Shown: in pieces, positions 17,099 through 25,362 of the stretch
Layout: each line of letters opens with the position of its first letter
Numbering within the stretch: the first letter of the stretch is position 1
Assembly (NCBI GenBank): GCA_965222505.1
Contig: OZ244956.1
Span: 3,720,001-3,784,000, forward strand
Direction: 5' to 3'
Origin: G965222505 sp965222505
GTDB lineage: Bacteria > Bacteroidota > Rhodothermia > Rhodothermales > DATKEJ01
Length of the DNA: 64,000 nucleotides
The notes under the pieces: model-generated
What the model saw: the letters and a program-made list of their open reading frames with translations, nothing else
Told to the model about the DNA's origin: nothing
Databases searched by the model: none
Position numbers and translations under genes: made by a program

Positions 17099-17477
17099 GC
17101 GGTTTTTGCTGGATACCCATGCATTAATCTGGGCGCTGGCCGATCCAGATGAACTAAGGCCGAAAGCCCGAGTAGCCCTTGCGAATTCTGCGCATACGGT
17201 ATTGGTTTCTCCAGCTTCGATCTATGAGATTAACCTGAAGGTGGCCTTGGGCAAATTGGCTCCTCCAGCAGTGGATTTGTTAAGCAGCCTGGTGGATCTT
17301 GGCCTAACAGAGTTGCCCCTCCGCATGACCCATGCGGCTTTGGCTGGCACATTGCCCTTTCATCATCGGGATCCGTTTGACCGCCTCCTCATCGCGCAGG
17401 CCCAGTTAGAGGACTTAACAGTCGTAACACGTGATCCATACTTTACGAAGTATGGGATACCGGTGCTGTCGTGTTAG
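17091..17477 (+). CDS. PIN-domain ribonuclease toxin (VapC-like)
   Basis: 128 residues, typical for the family. All four expected acidic residues are present: D8 (FLLDTHALIWAL), E46 (SIYEINLK), D97 (FHHRDPFDRLLIAQAQ) and D115 (VVTRDPYF). The DTHxLxW and HRDPFDRLL signatures place it in the PIN subgroup usually paired with Phd-type rather than VapB antitoxins. These enzymes cut RNA, often tRNA or rRNA; the target here is unknown. It is intact and therefore probably kept in check by the 16835 antitoxin. A small hairpin (ggtta-ttt-taacc, 17529-17541) follows. Confidence 0.92.
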   Translation: MAERFLLDTHALIWALADPDELRPKARVALANSAHTVLVSPASIYEINLKVALGKLAPPAVDLLSSLVDLGLTELPLRMTHAALAGTLPFHHRDPFDRLLIAQAQLEDLTVVTRDPYFTKYGIPVLSC

Positions 17478-17576
17478 GTGGAAGGGATCAGGTCGTCGGG
17501 GAAAAATCACAACAACTTTTTCCGGGTAGGGTTATTTTAACCGGGCTTGTGGTGTTTCACAAAGACATTCAAATTC

Positions 17577-18026
17577 ATGAAGGTCGCAAAAGAGTTTCGT
17601 TGGGAAGGGGCGCACCGGCTACCCTGGCATGAAGGGGGCTGTGCCAACCTGCACGGGCATTCCTACCGCATGACGGTGGAACTTGAAGGCGAGCCGGATG
17701 CGCGCGGGATGTTGCTGGATTTTAAGATCCTCAAGCAACTCGTCAAACCGCTGGTTGATGCCTGGGACCATGCCACCCTCATCGCCGAATACGATGAGGT
17801 CTTGCAGGAGGCCGTAGATTTACTGGATTCAAAAAAATACATCCTGCCCTTCGATACCACCTCCGAAAACCTCTGCCGCTACGTGGCCGAGTACCTGAAC
17901 CGGGAAGGCGGCGAGGTCTTACGCACCCACGGCATCACAAACATCAGCGTTTCCATCCGCGAAACCGAAACCTGCTACGCCACACTAGAAAGCCGCATCG
18001 AAAAACCCGTGGCGGTGCCGGTGTAA
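17577..18026 (+). CDS. queD: 6-carboxy-5,6,7,8-tetrahydropterin synthase (QueD/PTPS family)
   Basis: 149 residues from ATG 17577; a longer frame from 17547 is less likely because homologues begin with the FRWEGAHRL strand. Zinc ligands H13, H26 and H28 (GAHRLP, LHGHSY) and catalytic C22 (GGCANLHGH) are present, as are the downstream DFKILKQLV and WDHATL motifs and the C-terminal RETETCYA substrate-binding Glu region. It converts dihydroneopterin triphosphate to carboxytetrahydropterin, an early step to queuosine. A 6-pyruvoyl-tetrahydropterin synthase role is the alternative. With queG nearby, QueD is favoured. Confidence 0.9.
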   Translation: MKVAKEFRWEGAHRLPWHEGGCANLHGHSYRMTVELEGEPDARGMLLDFKILKQLVKPLVDAWDHATLIAEYDEVLQEAVDLLDSKKYILPFDTTSENLCRYVAEYLNREGGEVLRTHGITNISVSIRETETCYATLESRIEKPVAVPV

Positions 18027-18094
18027 TCCCGCAGTCAGGCTGATATGGGTAAAACTTACGGCCAGCACTGAAGTAGTCCTGGCCGCATAATATG

Positions 18095-18168
<74 letters not shown>

Positions 18169-18274
18169 AATGTAAAGGGACCCATAAACGCCGGTGTGTG
18201 CGCAAAGGTTCTTGTACGCCAACCGGGCAGGGGGCAAAAAGATACACAGGCACTTGGGGCGCTACGTAAAAGAT

Positions 18275-19210
18275 TCAACGAAAACGCAGGGCGGCGGCCC
18301 ACCACCGGGCCAGGGGGCTTTGGGTATGGGTCAGGCGGGTGTAGGGAATGCGCTGACCGCCGAACCGGCGTTTGAATTCCGCAATGCTGGGCGTGTTGGC
18401 TCCTACAAAATCGAATAGCGTATACCCTTCCGCATCCAGTTGGGCCAGTACATTGCCCAACAGGACCGTCATGGCCGGGCCGGGTATACTGCCAGCCAGC
18501 CAGTAACAGGCGGTTTGGCCGTCGTGTAACAGGCCCACCACGGCATCCGGTTTCAAAGCTCCCCGTTCGAGTGCGGCAAAGACGCGTACGCACCCGGCTG
18601 CATGTAAAGACCCCACCAGCGGCGTAAGTCGCGCAGCCGGCACCGGCAGTTTACGACCATGCCGGGCATAACTGTTTCGGCAGTGTTCCACCAGGAACGG
18701 AATCCACCCCGCCGATTCTTCCACCTCATAGATGGCCTCATGCTTCCGAAACAACCGCCGCGCACCGGCCGACCACCGGTCCGTTATGCCGCTTCCATCC
18801 AGGTCAATGAAGTAGGTGTACAGCGTGCGAACGGCCCACCCCGTAGCCTGGACCTGTTCATGCAGGGCCGGGTGCAGATGCAAATGGACCATGCCGTAAC
18901 GCTGTTTCAGGTGGTCCAGGAGGGCATCCGCCGTTTCTGGTCCTGCTTTATCCGAAAGGAGGACTGGGGTAAAGGCTGTCAGCGGGGGGACTGTGGCCAT
19001 GCGGTATGGCCCGACGCGCCGGGTGAACCCGTGTATACCCCCCAGAAGCATGGTGCCGTCAAACACACCGAAGGGCTCCGCTGTGTAGCCCAGAGATTCC
19101 ACCAGGGTGTTGATGTAGGCGGGTTGGGCAAACGGGGTCCGATGCGGGCTCGATGCCAGTAGCATGGGCCAGCGTTCGGCAACCTCTTCCCTGGTTAGGG
19201 AGCGGGTCAT
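18275..19210 (-). CDS. GNAT/FemAB-like acyltransferase-fold protein
   Basis: 311 residues, soluble, no signal peptide. The two-lobed pattern fits the acetyltransferase-fold group (BioF2-like/FemAB): an N-terminal lobe with PFAQPAYINTLVESLG, the middle segment YTYFIDLDGSGITDRWSAGARRLFRK, and the C-terminal QTACYWLAGSIPGPAMTVLLGNVLAQLDAEGYTLFDFVGANTPSIAEFKRRFG, where the last motif is the most diagnostic. Such proteins attach amino acids or acyl groups to cell-wall or exopolysaccharide precursors; the substrate here is not predictable. It lies 2 bp downstream of the DUF4397 gene (stop 19213, start 19210), so the two are probably one operon. Confidence 0.75.
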   Translation of the reverse strand: MTRSLTREEVAERWPMLLASSPHRTPFAQPAYINTLVESLGYTAEPFGVFDGTMLLGGIHGFTRRVGPYRMATVPPLTAFTPVLLSDKAGPETADALLDHLKQRYGMVHLHLHPALHEQVQATGWAVRTLYTYFIDLDGSGITDRWSAGARRLFRKHEAIYEVEESAGWIPFLVEHCRNSYARHGRKLPVPAARLTPLVGSLHAAGCVRVFAALERGALKPDAVVGLLHDGQTACYWLAGSIPGPAMTVLLGNVLAQLDAEGYTLFDFVGANTPSIAEFKRRFGGQRIPYTRLTHTQSPLARWWAAALRFR

Positions 19211-19212
19211 GG

Positions 19213-21702
19213 TTATTTGACCACCACCATGCGGCCCGTATCCGTGAACGTACGGCTTGGGGTCTCGGCACGGAGTTGGTAGAGGTATAGCCCGGCAGCC
19301 AGTGTACCGGCCTTCACCGTCAGGGTCTGGTCGGCGCCGGCGGGCACAGTGCGGGGCGGCAGGGCCAGTACTTTGCGGCCCGTTACGTCGTAGACGTCCA
19401 GCGCAACCTGGGCGGGTTCAGGCAAGTCAAAGAGGACCTGTGTCTCGGGCCGGAACGGGTTGGGGTAATTGCCGTGCAGCGCAAAATCCGTGACTGTCAG
19501 GGGTGTTTCTGTTTCATTGTCGACGGTGTGGAAGCCGAAGTTGATGATGCTGCCGTTGGTGAGCACCAAGAACGAGTTGTAATCCGGCCCGTTCTGGTTG
19601 GCCCCCGGATTGATGAAGCCCGTTCCGACGAGTACCCCCGGCAGGCTGTTCAGCCCTTCCAGGAGGGCCGATGTACGGGCCACCCGCCCGGAGCCGTTTA
19701 TCGCCTGGTAATCGATAACCTGATTGGTGGCATCAAGCGGCGTGTATTCGCCAAATCCGCCAAAGCCTACATTTTCGCCAAGCAGCATATTGTCAATGGT
19801 CATAATGTTGCTGGTGCGGGCATCCGTGATGCCATTGAAGGGGAGTAATTCCACCTGGTTCGGGGTTTCCACATCTTCGCGCGCTTTTTTGGCAAAGAGG
19901 GACAGGGTGATGGGTCGGCCATCCGGGTTGGGCGCGAAAAAGTTCTCATTGAGCACCCCTGCAATCACGCCGACGTAAAGCGAGTCCGAGCGTTGCTGGA
20001 TTGGCAAGGGAAGGGTGGCAATCACATCGGCTACGCTGCTGCTGTTGCTCGGCGCGATGCCAAAGGTCAGGGGCCGGGAGGGTACCGGGAAGAAACCCGA
20101 GGCCGATCGGTAGTTGGCATCGTCCAGCAAGAGGGTATTGCCGATGTAGATATCGACGGTTTCGGCAACCGGGTCCGGCGAGGCATGGATGAGTTGCAGG
20201 CGGGGTTCTTCAAGCCCCGGTTTTTCAAAGTCGGGAATGTCTACCACAAAACCGTCGGCTGTAGCCAACTGGAGTTTGGTACCGGCGCCGTTCTGGTTCA
20301 TGGCTGGATTGTTGAAGCCGGAGGCGAACAGGACAAAGGAGCGCCCCAGCACAAACGGCCAGTCCAGGCCATGCCGGAACAGGGCCGGATACTGTACACC
20401 CCCCCGAAAAACTTCCAGGACGACGTCGTTCATTTGCGCCACATCCAGGTATTCCGTGACCCCGCCAAATTGCAGGTTCTCGACCGGGATTCCTTCTTGC
20501 TCGATGGCCAAGTCTATCGGCGGGAGGTCCGGGATGCCATTGAAAAAGACGTACTGGCCCACATTCGGATTGGTCGAGGTGCCTCGGGCATTGTCGCGCA
20601 CGGTCATTGACAGGGCCGTATTGATGCCGGAAGGGTTCGGCGCGTAGATGGAAGGGTCTACCACGCCGTTGACCATGATGATGTACCGTTGGTTCGGCGC
20701 AAACGTGATGGTTTCCTGGGCGTAGATCGCGCCGGTTTCCCCATCGGCCACGCCGACGTCCAGGGTGGCCCCGGCCTCAACCTGAATGGTGGCTGCTGTG
20801 CGGAACCGGAGGCTGTCTACAGCCACGCCGCCGTCCAGGGTGATGTCGAAGTCCCGATGGGTGACGTCGGGCGCATTGTTGATCAACTGGAGGGTGGAGA
20901 AGCGTTCCGAGTTTTGAAGGGGCAGGGTGCTGATGAGGTTGGTTTCGTTGCCGGTTATGCCGTCTGGGGGCACGACCATCAGGGCCATGCCCTCGCCGTT
21001 GGCATTCCCGAAACGGTTGATAAACCCGGAGGTAATAACGGTTACAGCCTTACCGCGCAGGAAGCCGATGTTGAGGTCAAACAATCCCTGGTAGTAAGAC
21101 GGGGCCGAGGTACGGGCCACCTGCATGGTAAAGATCAGACTCGGATCGGCCACGTATTCCGTTACGTCTCCATACCCCACACCGGTCGCGAGGGCCGGTT
21201 CACCGGCCACCCCGGCGTTGATCTGCGGAGAATCCGGTATGCCGTTGATGAACGAGAACTCGATCTGGTTCGGCAATTGGGCGTTTTGCTTGGCCTCTGT
21301 GATCAACAGGGAGAGCAAGTTGGGGCGGCCTTCAGGATTGGGTAGAAAATTGAACGTGTTGTTCACACCCTGAAGCATGATGATATACGATCTGCCGCCT
21401 TCCAGGGAGGCCGTCGTGGACAACAGCGTGCTGGACCCGTCGGATGTGCCAATATCGATCTGGACGGCATCTCCGGCAGGTAAGGTCAGGTAGGGCGATG
21501 CACTTCGGAAGATAAAATCGTCCAGAAGCAAGGCATTCTGGACCAGGACGTCAACGAGGCGGTTGTCCGGGTCCGGGGAGTTTTGAATAAACTGTACGCG
21601 GGCAGTTTGGGCCTGGGCAAGCGCCGGAAAGAGGGCCAAGCAAACTAAACCGAGGACGCCGGACATCAACAGATGCCGGGCGCGGGACGTAAGGTCCTTC
21701 AT
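19213..21702 (-). CDS. Secreted DUF4397-repeat protein with Por/type IX sorting domain
   Basis: 829 residues from the ATG at 21702, chosen because it opens a signal peptide (GVLGLVCLALFPALAQAQ); the frame is open further upstream but that part is not protein-like. It carries three DUF4397-type units, each starting with a motif such as VQFIQNSPDP, LQLINNAPDV or LQLIHASPDP. Each unit also has V-D-V/I-hydrophobic-G-x-x-LLLDD and FRSASP/YRSASG segments, and a repeated feature LPNQIEFSFINGIPDSP / QVELLPFNGITDA. The C-terminus has the HGNYPNPFRPETQVLFDL sorting domain. DUF4397 proteins are cell-surface proteins of unknown function. It is preceded by a plausible promoter at 21869-21897. Confidence 0.85.
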   Translation of the reverse strand: MKDLTSRARHLLMSGVLGLVCLALFPALAQAQTARVQFIQNSPDPDNRLVDVLVQNALLLDDFIFRSASPYLTLPAGDAVQIDIGTSDGSSTLLSTTASLEGGRSYIIMLQGVNNTFNFLPNPEGRPNLLSLLITEAKQNAQLPNQIEFSFINGIPDSPQINAGVAGEPALATGVGYGDVTEYVADPSLIFTMQVARTSAPSYYQGLFDLNIGFLRGKAVTVITSGFINRFGNANGEGMALMVVPPDGITGNETNLISTLPLQNSERFSTLQLINNAPDVTHRDFDITLDGGVAVDSLRFRTAATIQVEAGATLDVGVADGETGAIYAQETITFAPNQRYIIMVNGVVDPSIYAPNPSGINTALSMTVRDNARGTSTNPNVGQYVFFNGIPDLPPIDLAIEQEGIPVENLQFGGVTEYLDVAQMNDVVLEVFRGGVQYPALFRHGLDWPFVLGRSFVLFASGFNNPAMNQNGAGTKLQLATADGFVVDIPDFEKPGLEEPRLQLIHASPDPVAETVDIYIGNTLLLDDANYRSASGFFPVPSRPLTFGIAPSNSSSVADVIATLPLPIQQRSDSLYVGVIAGVLNENFFAPNPDGRPITLSLFAKKAREDVETPNQVELLPFNGITDARTSNIMTIDNMLLGENVGFGGFGEYTPLDATNQVIDYQAINGSGRVARTSALLEGLNSLPGVLVGTGFINPGANQNGPDYNSFLVLTNGSIINFGFHTVDNETETPLTVTDFALHGNYPNPFRPETQVLFDLPEPAQVALDVYDVTGRKVLALPPRTVPAGADQTLTVKAGTLAAGLYLYQLRAETPSRTFTDTGRMVVVK

Positions 21703-21868
21703 GAGAATGTATGTGAGGATTGTGTCTGCCCAGTGGGCGTGGTGCACCGGGAAAAAGACATCAGGCGGTGAATAAATGAGTCGCGTGAGGGCTGTGCGTG
21801 CCGGTTTTCTCTGTCTATGGTTTGAAAATCCCGAAAATAGGGTGCCTATGGACCCTGTGAAAGCTAAA

Positions 21869-21897
21869 ATTATGACAACTTTTTTTGAGTTTGTGAA
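21869..21897 (-). promoter_or_regulatory. Candidate promoter for the DUF4397 gene
   Basis: On the minus strand TTCACA (21897-21892), a 17-bp spacer, then CATAAT (21874-21869). This gives a ~160-nt leader to the start at 21702. The intergenic stretch 21703-22079 is otherwise without gene signals, and no promoter for the divergent kinase gene was identified. Confidence 0.4.
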
Positions 21898-22079
21898 ATA
21901 AATGCAAGACATTTCACCAAACGGCCGACATGATGCCGCAAGAACGGGCGTCGCACGGGCGCTATGCATCCTTTTCTGCTGTGTCTCAACTATTGGGTCC
22001 ACACCAGCAATAGACGCGCCGTTTCTGGTACCCACCGGGATCATCTTTGACCTTCTTCCACACCGTCGCCACGATTCAA

Positions 22080-24098
22080 ATGATGCAAAGCGCCTTGGAC
22101 GCTGCACCAGAGGGGATTGCCATTTTCGATAAAGATGGCTTGTTTACATACGCCAACCCACTATATGCCACCATCTATGGTTATGAAACCCCCAAGGTCT
22201 TCATCGGGAAGCATTGGCAAATGCTCTACAATGAACACGAGCAAGGGCGCGTTGAGCAACAGGTGGTGCCCATCCTTGAACAACAGGGCCGTTGGCGGGG
22301 GATCCTGAAGGGACGGCACCAGGACGGCAGTACGTTTACCAAGGAGATTGCACTGTCTCGCATGGACGACGGCAGCACGTTCAGCATTGTGCGGCCGCAA
22401 CGCATGGCGGGCGATCTGGCCGTCATGACCCCCCTCCGCGTTCGGTTCGAGGAACTCATCGCCAAGCTCTCCATCACCTTCATCAACCTGCCTGCGGCCC
22501 GGCTCGATACCGCCCTGCAAGAAGCACTCGGTGAGGTCAGCAGTTTTATTGGTGCAGACCGGGCGTACGTCTTTCAACTCTCTGAAGATCGGGCCGTGAT
22601 TCAGTGTACCCACCGATGGGGACCGGGCGGTACGGCCCCGCCGCCACACATGCACGAGTTTCCGGTGGTGCTGGTCCCCTGGCTGATGCAACAGCTCGAC
22701 CACAAAACGCCGTTCGAGATTACTTCTCCGGCGATGCTCCCGGCACACGCCGAGGTGGAGCGCCAGGCGCTGGAGCAGGGCGGTGTGGCTTCCTGCATCA
22801 TCGCACCCATGGTTTATGGCGAGACCCTCACCGGCTACATCCGATTCGATGCCCGGCTTGAACTCCACGTCTGGCCTGCAGATTCGGATACCCTGCTGGA
22901 GCGTGTAGCCGAGATTTTTTCCAATGTGCTGGAGCGTCGCCGCGTCGAGACGGTGTTGATTTCTGCCAAGGAACAGGCCGAGGAGGCCGCCCGGATCAAG
23001 TCGGCATTTCTTGCCAACATGAGCCACGAAATTCGTACCCCGCTGACGAGTATCCTGGGGTTTTCATCGCTGCTGGCCGATGAAATGCGGGATACCGAAC
23101 ACCTGGAATATATCCAGTTGATTCAGCAAAGCGGGCAGCGGCTGATGGAAACGCTGAACTCTGTGTTGGACCTCGCCCAACTCGAATCCCGTGGCCGGGC
23201 CATTCATCTGGGGGTGTTCGATTTGAACATCCAGGCGGAAGAAATCGCCCGACTGTTACGGCCCCTGGCGGTTCAGGCCGGGCTCTACCTGGAAGTTAAC
23301 TGCCATCAACCCGAAGCCCTCGCCGAAGTCGATCAGGCCTGTCTGCACCGCATTTTGAACAACCTCATCGGCAATGCCGTCAAGTTTACCGAGGAAGGCG
23401 GCGTGACGGTCGAGGTGGACGCCGACGGTGAGCAGGTCTACCTCAAGGTGATCGATACCGGCATCGGGATGGAGGACGATTTTTTACCCCGCATGTTCGA
23501 CGAGTTTCGGCAGGAAAGCGGTGGCCTGACGCGCTCCTATGAAGGCAGCGGCCTCGGCCTGACGATCACCCGTCGCCTGGTGGATCTAATGGGCGGGACG
23601 ATCACCGTCAACAGCGTAAAAGGCATCGGCAGCACCTTCACCGTCGCGTTTGCGCAGGTTAGCGCCCCGCCCCGGTATGATGAGACCTTTGAGCCACGTG
23701 AAGCCAAGGACGATGACGTGTTACCGCGTATCCTGGTGGTGGAAGACAACTGGGAAACGCGGATGCTGTTTGAACACATGCTGCGCAGCACGTATCACAT
23801 CGACACCGTGGGCCGCCCGGACGAAGCCATTCAGAATGCGGCCGACCATGAGTATGATGCCGTCCTGATGGACATCAATCTGGGGGGGCAGCAAACCGGC
23901 ATTGATGTGCTCCACGTGATTCGCCAGCTTACCGGGCACGGCCGTACCCCGGTCATTGCCCTGACGGCCTATGCGTTGCCAGGGGATCGCGAGCGTTTCC
24001 TCAGTATGGGGTTTGACGGGTATCTGGGAAAACCCTTTGCCCGTAAGGATTTGGTACAGACCATCGAACGTGCGCTACGGCGGAAGGCGGCACCGTAA
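22080..24098 (+). CDS. Hybrid sensor histidine kinase (PAS-GAF-HisKA-HATPase-REC)
   Basis: 672 residues from ATG 22080; a TTG at 22047 could add 11. Order of domains: PAS (~1-110, ALDAAPEGIAIFDKDGLFTYAN), GAF-like (~135-290, IGADRAYVFQLSEDRAVIQ), HisKA with H316 in NMSHEIRTPLTSILGF, and HATPase with N box NNLIGNAVKFTEEGG, G1 DTGIGM and G2 GSGLGL. The REC domain is C-terminal, with phosphoacceptor D598 in VLMDINLG and the LTAYA and KPF switch residues. No transmembrane helix is seen, so the sensor is cytoplasmic. With no output domain, it must signal through a separate phosphotransfer protein. The patatin gene follows 9 bp after the stop, likely the same operon. Confidence 0.92.
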   Translation: MMQSALDAAPEGIAIFDKDGLFTYANPLYATIYGYETPKVFIGKHWQMLYNEHEQGRVEQQVVPILEQQGRWRGILKGRHQDGSTFTKEIALSRMDDGSTFSIVRPQRMAGDLAVMTPLRVRFEELIAKLSITFINLPAARLDTALQEALGEVSSFIGADRAYVFQLSEDRAVIQCTHRWGPGGTAPPPHMHEFPVVLVPWLMQQLDHKTPFEITSPAMLPAHAEVERQALEQGGVASCIIAPMVYGETLTGYIRFDARLELHVWPADSDTLLERVAEIFSNVLERRRVETVLISAKEQAEEAARIKSAFLANMSHEIRTPLTSILGFSSLLADEMRDTEHLEYIQLIQQSGQRLMETLNSVLDLAQLESRGRAIHLGVFDLNIQAEEIARLLRPLAVQAGLYLEVNCHQPEALAEVDQACLHRILNNLIGNAVKFTEEGGVTVEVDADGEQVYLKVIDTGIGMEDDFLPRMFDEFRQESGGLTRSYEGSGLGLTITRRLVDLMGGTITVNSVKGIGSTFTVAFAQVSAPPRYDETFEPREAKDDDVLPRILVVEDNWETRMLFEHMLRSTYHIDTVGRPDEAIQNAADHEYDAVLMDINLGGQQTGIDVLHVIRQLTGHGRTPVIALTAYALPGDRERFLSMGFDGYLGKPFARKDLVQTIERALRRKAAP

Positions 24099-24107
24099 GT
24101 ATCAAGT

Positions 24108-25319
24108 ATGCGTGAGTTCATCAATAAAATTCGAGATTGGGTCAGCCTTTCAGAGGCACAGCCTCCGGTGCCCTCAAAGCTCGGGCTTGTGTTAAGCGGG
24201 GGCGGTGCGCGGGGTGCCTATCAGGCAGGCGTACTCTGCCATCTGGCGCAACAATTCCCCGAACTCTATCTCCCGATTGTAACCGGCGTGTCTGCCGGGG
24301 CCATCAATGCAGCCCACATTGCCAATCATCCCGGCTCTTTCAAAGAAGCCCTCGTCGACCTGGAAACCCTCTGGCGCAGCGTTGAAACCGACAAAGTCTT
24401 CAAGTTTGAAGACAACCTCAGTCTCGCCTGGAAAGTCATCCGCCGGGCACGTGCCGGCCAACCCGATGATGAAGTCCCTGAGGGCGGTTTGTTCGATACG
24501 GCACCCCTACGCACTTTTTTGGAGGGCAGTCTAAAGCAGGACGATGGACGGCTGGCAGGCATCGAACGCAATGTGCGGCGCGGACGCCTGGATGCCCTGG
24601 CCATTACCACCCTTGATTACCAGACCGGCCAGAACGTGACCTGGATTGAGGGCAAACCGTTTAAGGTGGTCGAGCGCCCCAACCGGCGCAGCATCGGAGC
24701 CGCCATTACCCTGGATCACATCATGGCCTCGGCGGCCTTGCCGTTTCTGTTTCCGGCGGTCAAGATCGGGGCTGATTGGCACGGCGACGGGGGGGTTCGG
24801 CTGGCCGCACCGCTTTCACCCGCCGTTCGGCTTGGGGCCGATCATATCCTGGCGATTTCCACCCGGTATGATCGCTCGGCCGCAGAAGCAGGCGAGGCTG
24901 AAATCGTCGGCTATCCGCCGGCCGCCCAGATCCTCGGTATCCTGATGAATGCCATCTTTCTGGATATGCTCGAACGCGATGCCCGAACGATGGAACGTAT
25001 CAATGCCCTCATCAGGCAACTGCCCCGGCACCAGCGCGGACAATACCGGGAAATCAAACTGATGATGCTCCGGCCTTCCGTCGACCTCGCCAAGCTCGCC
25101 AAAGAGTACGAAGGCAACGTGACCGGCGGGTTCAGTGTGCTGGGCCGGGTGTTGGGGTCGCGCAAGACGAAAATGCCGCGCTGGCTCAGTATGGTCATGT
25201 TCGATCCGGACTACATCGCCCACGTCATGGAAATCGGCCGTGCCGATGCCGAAGCCCAATCGGATCAACTCGCCGAGTTTATGGCCGGTACACAAGGTGC
25301 CATAGCCCGTTCGTCATAG
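24108..25319 (+). CDS. Patatin-like phospholipase (RssA/YchK type)
   Basis: 403 residues. The family signature is complete: oxyanion loop SGGGARGAYQAGVL, nucleophile S62 in GVSAGAIN and the catalytic Asp D227 in HGDGGVR. No signal peptide is seen, so it acts on lipids or acyl esters from the cytoplasmic side. The C-terminal ~110 residues (AAQILGILMNAIFLDMLERDARTMERINALI) match the helical extension common in bacterial patatins. It lies 9 bp after the hybrid kinase, so it may be regulated with it. No substrate can be given from sequence. Confidence 0.9.
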   Translation: MREFINKIRDWVSLSEAQPPVPSKLGLVLSGGGARGAYQAGVLCHLAQQFPELYLPIVTGVSAGAINAAHIANHPGSFKEALVDLETLWRSVETDKVFKFEDNLSLAWKVIRRARAGQPDDEVPEGGLFDTAPLRTFLEGSLKQDDGRLAGIERNVRRGRLDALAITTLDYQTGQNVTWIEGKPFKVVERPNRRSIGAAITLDHIMASAALPFLFPAVKIGADWHGDGGVRLAAPLSPAVRLGADHILAISTRYDRSAAEAGEAEIVGYPPAAQILGILMNAIFLDMLERDARTMERINALIRQLPRHQRGQYREIKLMMLRPSVDLAKLAKEYEGNVTGGFSVLGRVLGSRKTKMPRWLSMVMFDPDYIAHVMEIGRADAEAQSDQLAEFMAGTQGAIARSS

Positions 25320-25362
25320 GGCGTTTACATTTTCAATGCATAGCCCATTACATCCTCCACTC

